Shown: positions 1 to 6,293, counted from the first letter of the stretch. The stretch: 6,335 nucleotides of DNA from Desulfobacteraceae bacterium (GCA_022712835.1 JAFLJU010000346.1:1-6335); one strand, 5' to 3'. Program-made: numbers and translations. The notes: a model not told the origin generated them from the letters alone.

Positions 1-240
1 GATATGATACAGGTTATATAAATTTTTACGTTGCTCGTAGCCGCTATCCAATGGGTAAACATGGTTGTAAGCTGCATAAAAGTCGGCGGAAAATCCACCA
101 AAAAGCGCAGTCATTGCCAAATCACATTCTCTATCACCATACTACACGGCAGGGTCAAAGATAATGGGTCGTTTAAATATTAAAGGCTTAGGCTGTGTCG
201 TGGCTCCCTTCCGCGAAGCGGTTTTGTTCAACAAGTAATT
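1..240 (-). pseudogene. Fructosamine/ketosamine-3-kinase family protein, C-terminal remnant with in-frame stop
   Basis: Reading leftwards, the minus strand encodes IIFDPAV, then a TAG stop at 144-142, then YGDRECDLAM, then a segment ending LFGGFSADFYAAYNHVYPLD and SGYEQRKNLYNLYHI at the window edge. This matches the C-terminal half of the fructosamine kinase family (for example the IFDPACYWGDRECDLAM region of E. coli YniA), which phosphorylates protein-bound ketosamines for deglycation. The Asp of FDPA corresponds to the metal-binding Asp of the kinase fold. The family normally has an aromatic residue where the TAG sits, so one base change explains the stop. The frame stays open upstream to a TGA at 297-295, but family resemblance fades above about 190-240, and the N-lobe and the usual HGDLW catalytic motif are absent. 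The 3' end lies outside the window. I read it as a truncated, decayed gene. A sequencing error at the TAG would not explain the missing 5' half. Confidence 0.75.
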
Positions 241-275
241 GTGCAGGTCTGGGTATTCTTCAGGATATGGAATAG

Positions 276-299
276 CTTGACTTTGCGATTCGTGTCAAG
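276..299. repeat. Palindrome spanning the integrase promoter (possible operator)
   Basis: CTTGAC (276-281) and GTCAAG (294-299) form a perfect 6-bp inverted repeat with a 12-bp spacer. It covers the -35 box and most of the -35/-10 spacer. A repressor dimer here would block the integrase promoter. It also creates a TTGACA on the minus strand (298-293) with a poor -10 (TATTCC, 274-269) 18 bases further on, so a weak opposing promoter toward the kinase remnant is conceivable. It does not resemble the E. coli LexA box. Function is inferred only. Confidence 0.35.
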
Positions 300-305
300 T
301 ATAAA
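277..305 (+). promoter_or_regulatory. Sigma-70-type promoter for the integrase gene
   Basis: The -35 box TTGACT (277-282) and the -10 box TATAAA (300-305) each match the consensus at five of six positions and are separated by exactly 17 bases. Transcription would start near 312, giving a leader of about 40 nt before the ATG at 355. It is the best promoter match I found upstream of a gene in this window. Confidence 0.65.
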
Positions 306-306
306 A

Positions 307-351
307 ATCTAACTGGATAACACCACAATTTGGATGATATCGAGGTTAGAT
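307..351. repeat. Integron core-site-like inverted repeat in the integrase leader
   Basis: ATCTAAC (307-313) fits RYYYAAC and GTTAGAT (345-351) fits GTTRRRY, the paired core-site consensus of integron recombination sites, and the two are exact reverse complements. Inside them GATA (316-319) can pair with TATC (338-341) after a 2x3 unpaired spacer, which recalls the R box / spacer / L box layout of a folded attC. The span is 45 bp, shorter than typical attC sites, so it may be a degenerate attI-type site, an RNA hairpin over the ribosome binding site (342-345), or chance. Confidence 0.35.
342..345 (+). promoter_or_regulatory. Ribosome binding site deciding the integrase start
   Basis: GAGG ends nine bases before the ATG at 355. 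The alternative in-frame ATG at 334 has no purine-rich motif at a suitable distance, so 355 is preferred. The site lies in the right arm region of the 307-351 inverted repeat and could be partly masked in folded mRNA. Confidence 0.55.
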
Positions 352-354
352 ACC

Positions 355-1638
355 ATGTTAAAAATTCCGGAAGCATTACAAAAAAAATATGAGCGGCTTT
401 TAATCCAAAATGAGATTTCGGCTGATCATCATAGCGATTATAAAAAATGGCTTCGATACTATTTGGATTTTTGTAAAAAATATCAGCATCCGTATGCCAA
501 TTCAAAAAGCCTCTCGCTTTTTCTCGCAAAACTTGAAGAAAAAAAACAGGACAAAGGCCAACAGACCCATGCAAAGCAGGCGGTCCTGTTATATTATTCG
601 GGAATTGGTCATGAAACGGTGACAGCGGGTCAGGTCGGTGAACGGTTGGAATCATTTAAGGCCAAGGGGGTTCAGTCTCCCTGGAACACAGCTCTCAAAT
701 CTCTGGCAGATGAAATTAAATTGCGGCACTATTCGCCCAAAACCCTTAAATCCTATTCTCTTTGGGTGGAAAAGATTCGGTTTTTTGTTGGGCAAAAGCC
801 GCCTGAACAGCTCTGCCCAGATGATGTGAAAGAATTTTTGACGGATCTTGCGGTAGAGAAAAAAGTGTCGGCATCTTCCCAGAACCAGGCATTCAATGGG
901 TTGTTGTTTTTTTTCCGACATGTGCTGAAAAGGGAATTTGGAAAAATTGATGGGGTGGTGAGGGCAAAGAGAAAACCCTATATTCCGGTTGTTTTGTCCC
1001 GGGAGGAGGTTGATAGGATAATCCATTGTCTCCATGACCCCTATGATCTTGTGGTAAAATTGTTGTATGGGTGTGGGCTTAGACTTTCAGAATGTATGAA
1101 ATTGAGAATCCATAATTTTAATTTTGATTATAATCTTGTGACGATCCATGACGGAAAAGGGAAAAAAGACAGAACCATTCCTCTTCCCAGAACCATTGCC
1201 CCTGACCTGAAACGCCAGGTAGAACGAGTTATTTCACAGCACCAGGCAGATCTTGACAATGACTGTGCCGGTGCATTCATACCCGGGATATTGGAGAAAA
1301 AATTTAAAAACGCGGGAAAAGAGTTGGTCTGGCAATGGTTTTTCCCGGCAAAGGAATTGACCTATGTAGCACAGACAAATGAATCCAGGCGGTATCATCT
1401 CCATGAAACCCATGTGCAAAAAGCAATCAAGCGGGGGGTTGCCAAATCAAAAGTTTTGAAGAGGGCAACGGCCCATACCTTCCGCCACAGCTTTGCAAGT
1501 CATCTGCTCCAGGCCAATTATGATATCCGAACGATCCAGGAATTGTTGGGGCACTCTGATGTGAGAACCACCATGATCTATACCCATACTGTTCGGTCAA
1601 GAACACTCAAAGAATCAAAGAGCCCCCTTGATTTTTAG
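355..1638 (+). CDS. intI: Integron integrase-type tyrosine recombinase with N-terminal extension
   Basis: Site-specific tyrosine recombinase of 427 residues. Catalytic residues visible: R243 (GLRLSE), K268 (GKGKKDR), H374 and R377 (HTFRHSF), H400 (LLGH) and nucleophile Y409 (MIYTH). Between the Lys hairpin and HxxR, about residues 302-350, lies the insert that separates integron integrases from XerC/XerD, with WQWFFPA and RRYHLHE. The C-terminus SPLDF is also IntI-like. The usual SAM-like core-binding domain is at about 120-190. Residues 1-110 are extra compared with typical IntI proteins of roughly 320-340 residues. Residues 27-81 can be aligned by eye with 133-188 (shared Y..W, F, FL..L, K and Q.A..LL spacing), suggesting a duplicated core-binding domain. 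The start at 355 was chosen for its GAGG; an in-frame ATG at 334 would add seven residues. The family recombines attI and attC sites to capture cassettes. No attC array is recognisable here, so this may be a solitary integrase. Family assignment is strong; activity is inferred from intact residues. Confidence 0.93.
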   Translation: MLKIPEALQKKYERLLIQNEISADHHSDYKKWLRYYLDFCKKYQHPYANSKSLSLFLAKLEEKKQDKGQQTHAKQAVLLYYSGIGHETVTAGQVGERLESFKAKGVQSPWNTALKSLADEIKLRHYSPKTLKSYSLWVEKIRFFVGQKPPEQLCPDDVKEFLTDLAVEKKVSASSQNQAFNGLLFFFRHVLKREFGKIDGVVRAKRKPYIPVVLSREEVDRIIHCLHDPYDLVVKLLYGCGLRLSECMKLRIHNFNFDYNLVTIHDGKGKKDRTIPLPRTIAPDLKRQVERVISQHQADLDNDCAGAFIPGILEKKFKNAGKELVWQWFFPAKELTYVAQTNESRRYHLHETHVQKAIKRGVAKSKVLKRATAHTFRHSFASHLLQANYDIRTIQELLGHSDVRTTMIYTHTVRSRTLKESKSPLDF

Positions 1639-1642
1639 GGGG
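1623..1642 (+). other. Hairpin overlapping the integrase stop codon
   Basis: CCCCCT (1623-1628) and AGGGGG (1637-1642) are perfect 6-bp complements with an 8-base T-rich loop, and the right arm contains the last two bases of the TAG stop. The bases after it are purine-rich, not T-rich, so it does not look like a standard intrinsic terminator. It may stabilise the mRNA 3' end or be incidental. Confidence 0.3.
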
Positions 1643-1816
1643 AGACAAAGAAATAGCTCCGCTCTTTCCATTACGATGGAGCATAGTGAGAGAAACTTAT
1701 AAGGAAAAAATAAAAAAAGCAATCGGGTATAACCTTAAATTTTCGACTTTATTAGATTTTTATCAGAATAGCGGGTTTATATTAAAATACAAATGGATAA
1801 AAAGCAGGAGAATAAA
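1639..1816. other. AT-rich intergenic spacer between integrase and crotonase
   Basis: The 178-base gap holds no convincing gene. GCTCC (1656-1660) and GGAGC (1678-1682) could form a weak hairpin. TATATT (1778-1783) is a possible -10 box for the crotonase gene, but no -35 of quality sits 16-18 bases upstream. No attC-like element was recognised. Confidence 0.4.
1806..1810 (+). promoter_or_regulatory. Ribosome binding site deciding the crotonase start
   Basis: AGGAG ends six bases before the ATG at 1817. The in-frame ATG at 1793 lacks such a site and would add eight Lys/Gln-rich residues, so 1817 is the preferred start. Confidence 0.75.
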
Positions 1817-2635
1817 ATGAACACAAGCGACTACTATCTCGTGGAAAAAAAAGGACCCATTGCATGGGTTTATCTGAACAGGCCAGCAAAGAAAAATGCC
1901 ATGCATCCTCCGGCATGGAATGATGCGCCGGCCATATTTACAGAACTGGACGATGACCCGGAGGTGAGGGTCATTATTGTGGCCGGCAAGGGGTCTGACT
2001 TTTGTGTGGGCATCGATTTGATGGGAATGATGGCAGAGTTGCCCGAATTAATGGTCGAACAAAAGGGTGGCGTGAAATGGCAATTACTCAAAAAACTGTA
2101 TCCCCTCCAGGCCACAATGACCGCCATGGAAAAGATCAGGAAACCTGTCATTGCGGCTGTGCACGGGCATTGCATTGGGGCCGGGCTGGACATGATCACG
2201 GCCTGTGATATAAGGCTGTGTACAAAGGATGCCACATTTTGTCTCAAGGAGGCGGCCGTGGGGTTTGTTGCGGACGTGGGTGTTCTCCAGCGGCTGCCGT
2301 TGATCGTAGGCCAGGGCATTACCCGGGAACTTGCCTTTACGGCAAAAAATATCACGGCTGAACGTGCCGAACAGATTTTATTGGTCAACCAGGTGGTTGA
2401 GGATTATGACACCCTGTTGGCCGAAGCTGAAAACATGGCCCAACAGATTGCAGATAATTCCCCCCTGGCGGTCCAGGCATCCAAGGATGTATTGAACTTT
2501 GGCGTGGGAAAATCCATTGATGACGGCCTTAAATATGTGGCATCCATCAGCGCCAATATTATCCCTTCCAATGATTTGATGGAAGCGGTGACGGCTTTTA
2601 TGGAAAAAAGAAAACCCAAATTCACAGGAACGTAA
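1817..2635 (+). CDS. Crotonase family protein, delta3,5-delta2,4-dienoyl-CoA isomerase-like
   Basis: A 272-residue enoyl-CoA hydratase/isomerase superfamily protein, normal length for the family and probably cytoplasmic (no signal peptide or membrane segment). The first oxyanion-hole segment is FCVGIDL (62-68) and the second is HGHCIGAGLD (116-125). The region EAAVGFVADVGVLQRLP (145-161) closely resembles mitochondrial dienoyl-CoA isomerase ECH1. The three acids of that enzyme (rat D176, E196, D204, by known family spacing) line up with D125, E145 and D153 here. These enzymes shift double bonds of 3,5-dienoyl-CoA to the 2,4 form so that unsaturated acyl-CoAs can enter beta-oxidation. True hydratases carry two Glu in the active site, so an isomerase is the better guess, although another crotonase reaction on an acyl-CoA or alicyclic CoA ester is possible. 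The start at 1817 follows AGGAG. The gene stands alone, followed by terminator-like hairpins and a convergent gene, so the context gives no pathway clue. Confidence 0.88.
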   Translation: MNTSDYYLVEKKGPIAWVYLNRPAKKNAMHPPAWNDAPAIFTELDDDPEVRVIIVAGKGSDFCVGIDLMGMMAELPELMVEQKGGVKWQLLKKLYPLQATMTAMEKIRKPVIAAVHGHCIGAGLDMITACDIRLCTKDATFCLKEAAVGFVADVGVLQRLPLIVGQGITRELAFTAKNITAERAEQILLVNQVVEDYDTLLAEAENMAQQIADNSPLAVQASKDVLNFGVGKSIDDGLKYVASISANIIPSNDLMEAVTAFMEKRKPKFTGT

Positions 2636-2675
2636 GAGGGCAGGGGAGCAGTCCTCCGCCCTTTGGTATTTTAAT
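2635..2675 (+). terminator. Possible first terminator hairpin after the crotonase gene
   Basis: Bases 2635-2647 pair with 2652-2664 (core GGGC/GCCC plus GGGGA/TCCTC, with one A-C mismatch and G-T wobbles) around a GCAG loop, starting at the stop codon. The following tract (GGTATTTTAAT) is only moderately T-rich, so this is weaker than the next hairpin. Confidence 0.45.
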
Positions 2676-2682
2676 GGATCTG

Positions 2683-2718
2683 CCCCGGGGCAATGTGCTC
2701 ACAGGCTTCGGGGTTTTT
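2683..2718 (+). terminator. Intrinsic terminator downstream of the crotonase gene
   Basis: CCCCGGGGC (2683-2691) pairs over nine base pairs, two of them G-T, with GCTTCGGGG (2705-2713), followed at once by TTTTT (2714-2718). It lies between the crotonase gene and the convergent chemoreceptor gene. On the minus strand the stem lacks a good T tract, so it serves mainly the plus strand. Confidence 0.65.
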
Positions 2719-2755
2719 CATCCTAGCAGAAACCATACCGAAAAATAGGGCCTTA

Positions 2756-4400
2756 TCAGATTTTATCTTCTAAAAAAGGAATATACTTCTTGTCTGTGGT
2801 CAATATGTGCTGTTTGAACCAGTCCATTAAAAAGGTCATCAGATCAATGGCCAGGGCAGCATTGCCTTTTTCAAGCTCGGACCTCAACTCCGTGATCTTA
2901 TCTATAAAAACTCCGTGATTTTCCAGGTGGGCCTCTGTCTGAGGGTATGAATGTTTTTTAAAAAGCTCTTCTTCAAAAGTAAAATGGGTAATTGTATACT
3001 CTTGCATACCATTTAGAATATCCTCTGTTGCCCTCAACCCCCTTTTAAGTTTCATGGCCTTGTAGAGTTTATTGATCAGCTGGATCAATTTTTCATGCTG
3101 TTGATCAATGGAGTCCATGCCAAGGAGAAGTTTGGGCCCCCAGGCCATCAGGTCCGGCACATCCTTTTCCGACAGGCCTGATTCTCCCCCCCGCCCAGTA
3201 CCTTTTATGGACACCTTAAACAGGCGAATCATATCACTGGATTCCGAGGACAATTTGGAAAGATCCCGGGCATTGGAGTTCATTTGGATTCCCCTGTCTG
3301 ACATGGCTTTTGCCACCTCGTTCACCCCTGTTATATCCTTTGCAATTTCAACTGCCACCAGGGAACTTTGGGCCACATTCGTATTGACCTCTCCAATACC
3401 AGATGAGGCCTGCTCAATATTTTGGGCCACCTGGGTGGCGCTTGCGGACTGTTCCTCCACAGCAGCGGCAATGGCGGTAACAATGTCATTTACCTCTAAA
3501 ATCACTTCGGAAATTCTGGTTACATCCTGAACTGTGTCATCTGTTGAACTCTGAATACTGGATATCTTGCCTCTGATGTCCCCTGTGGCTTCTGCTGTCT
3601 GCTTTGCAAGGCTTTTAATCTCCTCTGCAACAACGGCAAACCCTTTACCTGCCTCTCCAGCCCTGGCAGCCTCAATGGTTGCATTCAAAGCCAGAAGATT
3701 GGTCTGGCCAGCAATCTCTGTAATGACATCGGTGACTTTTGAAATATCCCTTGCTGCATTTCCCAGCAGCTCCACCCGTTTTGAGGCTTCATTCACATTT
3801 GTTGTGGCCCTGTCTGAAACCTTTTTTGTATTATCGCAATTTGCAGCCACCTCACCAAGGGTCGCCTGCATCTGCCCTGCGGAATCGGCCACCATGCCGA
3901 TATTTATAGATGCCTGTTCACTTGCAGCTGCAACGGAATTCATATTTGAACTCATCTCCTCTGCGGCTGCAGCAACGGTATTGGCCCTGGCAGATAAATC
4001 CCTGGCATTTTCTGCAACCTGCTCAGATGACATAAGCATCTCCTCAGATGCTGCTGTAACGGTTTCCGCATTCACACCAATTCCCACAATGATATCGTGG
4101 ATCCGCTTGATAAACAAATTAAACCACTTTGCTATGGCCCCAAGTTCATCATTGTTGCGGATCTCAAGCCGCTCGGTCAAATCAGCCTCGTCTTCAGCAA
4201 TATCCTGAAGCCTCAGCACAGCCTCTTTTAAGGAGGCACTGACCGGCAGCACCACAAGCAGACCAAAGAGTACCGAAACAATGATAACCGCTGTTATTAT
4301 GATCAATATCATTTTTGATTTTGATTCGGCATGGGCCTGCATGGATTCAAGGGAGGTGTTCAGTTCAACCACGTGGTCATTGACCAAGGCCGCTATCGTT
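2756..4400 (-). pseudogene. Methyl-accepting chemotaxis protein with C-terminal bacteriohemerythrin domain, interrupted by a group II intron
   Basis: C-terminal 547 residues of a chemoreceptor, numbered here from the first complete codon after the intron. Residues 1-30 end the periplasmic sensor. A hydrophobic helix (about 30-51) is TM2, and HAMP follows at about 52-105. The cytoplasmic signalling domain has the conserved hairpin tip at about 225-264 ([20 protein letters not shown]). After a Gly-rich linker, a hemerythrin domain (about 417-547) carries all seven di-iron ligands: H435, H472, E476, H491, H495, H531 and D536. Such fusions, like DcrH of Desulfovibrio, are thought to couple O2 binding to CheA/CheW signalling. 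The gene is broken at 4400/4401 by an antisense intron. The N-terminal exon lies beyond the window, with only its last three bases (6335-6333, CTC on the minus strand) visible. Joining the exons gives TCA (Ser) at the junction and keeps the frame. A methionine 34 codons inside intron sequence could start a chimeric protein, but no ribosome binding site supports it. Confidence 0.88.
4388..4400 (+). other. Intron-binding sites IBS2 and IBS1 in the 5' exon
   Basis: On the intron sense strand the exon ends in GGCCGC (4388-4393, candidate IBS2) and TCGTT (4396-4400, candidate IBS1). These can pair with GTGGCT (4547-4552) and GACGA (4586-4590) in intron domain I, using three G-U wobbles in all. The sites abut the GTGTG 5' end of the intron, as expected at a retrohoming target. 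Confidence 0.6.
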
Positions 4401-4546
4401 GTGTGCCGGGTACGGCACACGTTCTTAAGGGTGAGCCTATGATTTCCGTATATGGAAGTCAAGGCAAGTCCCAAGCCCAGCCAGATGGAGGCGAAGGGCA
4501 TAGTGTTATCACAACGGGGCTTCCGGTGACGGGGCTTCGGAAGACA

Positions 4547-4590
4547 GTGGCTCTACTGAGGCAGAGTAACACAAAAGCACGGGGCGACGA
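4547..4590 (+). other. Candidate exon-binding sites EBS2 (4547-4552) and EBS1 (4586-4590) in domain I
   Basis: GTGGCT (4547-4552) is complementary to exon GGCCGC with two G-U pairs. GACGA (4586-4590) is complementary to exon TCGTT with one G-U pair. They occur in the right order and in domain I. The short lengths mean chance cannot be excluded, but two ordered matches next to the precise exon end support them. Confidence 0.5.
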
Positions 4591-4917
4591 ACAGAAATCG
4601 AGTTAGGCGTGCATTTGCGGGACCAGCCTGCAACACAAGGTTAAGTCCTCTATCCATTATAGGCAATGCCCGTACACTCGGCGCTTACGTGCTGAAAGAC
4701 GTGTGTTTACCCCGGGAGGTCTCTCATGTGCCACTGGATGCCGCGTGCGGCAGAAAATGGCTGAGGGCAGGGTGACCTGCCCTGATCGTATGGGAGAAGT
4801 CAGCAGAGGGCATAGTAACCGCAGGGAAACGAGCCGTGAACCACACGGAGGACTCACCCCGGTGAAGGCCTGAACGGTGCCCGGACTGAATAGTACGGGT
4901 AAATGAAAACGATTATT

Positions 4918-4922
4918 AGGAG
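4918..4922 (+). promoter_or_regulatory. Ribosome binding site proposed for the intron-encoded protein
   Basis: AGGAG lies ten bases before the ATG at 4933. The earlier in-frame ATG at 4903 has only a weak GGG-type match upstream, so 4933 is preferred, though 4903 cannot be excluded. Confidence 0.5.
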
Positions 4923-4932
4923 CATATCACTT

Positions 4933-6243
4933 ATGGTTATAATGCAGCAGCCGCCTGAAATAACTGTAGCGTATCTGTTTACCGAACATCTGGCAGGTGG
5001 TCCCCAGCTCATGGAAATGATCCTTGAACGGGGGAATATGTTTAAAGCATTAGCGCGAGTCCGTGGTAATAAAGGGGCACCCGGTATTGATAACATGACT
5101 GTTGATCAGTTGCCGGGCTACCTAAAACGCCACTGGCTTAAAATCAGGGAAAGCCTTTTAAACGGTACTTACAAACCATTCCCGGTTAAACGGAAAGAGA
5201 TTCCAAAACCGGATGGTGGGGTAAGACTGCTTGGAATTCCCACAGTTCTGGATCGTCTGATTCAGCAAGCACTGGCTCAGGTCCTGCAAGAGATTTGGGA
5301 CCCGACCTTCTCTAATTCAAGTTTTGGATTCAGGCCGGGAAGGTCACAGCGTAAAGCGATTATCAGGGCCAAAAGTCACCTGGCTTCAGGGTATAGACAA
5401 ATAATTGATATGGATCTGTCAAAATTTTTCGATCGGGTGAACCACGACCGTCTGATGAGCAGACTGGCTACAAAGATAGAGGATAAACGAGTTTTAAAGT
5501 TAATCCGAAAATATCTGACAGCCGGAATACTGATCGAGGGTCTTGTTGCGCCTTCAATTGAAGGCACTCCCCAAGGTGGCCCACTCTCTCCTTTGCTCTC
5601 AAATATAGTTCTGGATGAACTGGATAAAGAGTTGGAGGAAAGAGGGCTGCATTTTGTCAGGTACGCCGATGATTTTGTTATATATCTCAAAAGCCAGAAA
5701 GCTGCTGAAAGGGTTATGGAAAGTATTACACGTTTCATAGTCATAAAACTTAAACTCAAGGTTAATGAAGAGAAAAGTTCCGTTGGGAATCCCTGGCGGA
5801 GCAAGTTCTTAGGGTTTTCCTTTTACAGCAGAGATGGTCAGCCCAAGGTTCGGATTCACAAGAAGACGATTAAGCGCTTCAAAGAGCGGGTCCGGGAATT
5901 GACTGGTCGTGGCTGCGGTAAAAATCTGGCACAGGTCATTTATAAACTGAATCAGTACCTGAGAGGCTGGTGGAATTATTACCGCCTTTCTGAAGCCCGA
6001 AGTATCTTTAAATCCTTGAACGGTTGGATAATCAGGCGGTTAAGATGTCTCCTCTGGACGCAATGGAAGAATCCCAGAACTAAGGTCCGTAATCTGCTCA
6101 AACTCGGGATATCCCGTAAACATGCCTTCTTGTCCGGAAATGCGCGCAAGAGAATGTGGCATATGAGCAAGATTAAATGGGTAATTATCGCTTTGCCAAA
6201 TAGATATTTCCTTGAACGTGGGTTATACCTGCCTGGGAATTAA
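4933..6243 (+). CDS. ltrA: Group II intron reverse transcriptase/maturase, endonuclease-less
   Basis: Intron-encoded protein of 436 residues that binds its intron RNA, helps it splice and copies it into DNA during retrohoming. Order of domains: an N-terminal segment with NMFKALARVRGNKGAPGID (about 35-53); RT blocks including IPKPDGG (90-96), GIPTVLDRLIQQAL (101-114), FGFRPGRS (131-138) and the first catalytic acids in DMDLSKFFD (159-167); EGTPQGGPLSPLLSN (210-224); the active-site YADD (244-247); and KFLGF (291-295). Thumb/maturase domain X follows at about 320-410 with YLRGWWNYY (342-350). After it there is only a short tail ending YLPGN. There is no Cys-pair/HNH endonuclease domain, so the length is normal for endonuclease-less members. 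The start at 4933 follows AGGAG; ATG 4903 would add ten residues. No frameshift or stop is seen, and the catalytic motif is intact. The ORF lies inside domain IV of the intron. Homologues are commonly annotated ltrA. Confidence 0.95.
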   Translation: MVIMQQPPEITVAYLFTEHLAGGPQLMEMILERGNMFKALARVRGNKGAPGIDNMTVDQLPGYLKRHWLKIRESLLNGTYKPFPVKRKEIPKPDGGVRLLGIPTVLDRLIQQALAQVLQEIWDPTFSNSSFGFRPGRSQRKAIIRAKSHLASGYRQIIDMDLSKFFDRVNHDRLMSRLATKIEDKRVLKLIRKYLTAGILIEGLVAPSIEGTPQGGPLSPLLSNIVLDELDKELEERGLHFVRYADDFVIYLKSQKAAERVMESITRFIVIKLKLKVNEEKSSVGNPWRSKFLGFSFYSRDGQPKVRIHKKTIKRFKERVRELTGRGCGKNLAQVIYKLNQYLRGWWNYYRLSEARSIFKSLNGWIIRRLRCLLWTQWKNPRTKVRNLLKLGISRKHAFLSGNARKRMWHMSKIKWVIIALPNRYFLERGLYLPGN

Positions 6244-6260
6244 TCTGCCTTATCAGCCGA

Positions 6261-6293
6261 ACCGCCGCGGTACCGATCGGTATGCCAGGTGGT
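6261..6293 (+). ncRNA. Group II intron domain V (catalytic hairpin)
   Basis: ACCGCC (6261-6266) pairs with GGTGGT (6288-6293), and the upper stem TACC (6271-6274) pairs with GGTA (6279-6282) around a GATC loop. The catalytic triad reads CGC (6263-6265), with the characteristic middle G-U wobble (G6264 with T6290). The A-containing bulge falls on the 3' strand near 6284-6287. CGC instead of AGC is known in some bacterial introns. The GATC loop is not a GNRA tetraloop. Confidence 0.8.

Noticed and set aside
142..144. In-frame TAG in the kinase remnant read as pyrrolysine
   Set aside because: Some Desulfobacterota encode pyrrolysine, but the position is normally an aromatic residue in a non-methylamine enzyme and the gene also lacks its 5' half, so decay is simpler.
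334..354. Upstream ATG as integrase start
   Set aside because: It has no ribosome binding site, lies in the loop of the leader inverted repeat and adds only seven residues. The ATG at 355 has GAGG nine bases upstream.
1870..2388. 172-codon minus-strand frame opposite the crotonase
   Set aside because: It is a shadow of the crotonase coding, with no protein family resemblance and no ribosome binding site noted.
3108..4208. Long plus-strand open frames (3108-3530 and 3567-4208) opposite the chemoreceptor
   Set aside because: They mirror the Ala/Ser/Glu-rich receptor coding on the other strand and show no recognisable domain of their own.
4401..4420. Perfect GTGTGCC/GGCACAC stem as a transposon terminal repeat
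   Set aside because: There is no matching copy at the 3' end. A stem at the 5' terminus fits the first helix of group II introns of this type.
4903..6243. Reverse transcriptase as part of a retron, diversity-generating element or CRISPR-linked RT
   Set aside because: The maturase domain X, GTGTG 5' end and intact domains V and VI identify a group II intron. No template/variable repeats, msr/msd or cas genes are present.
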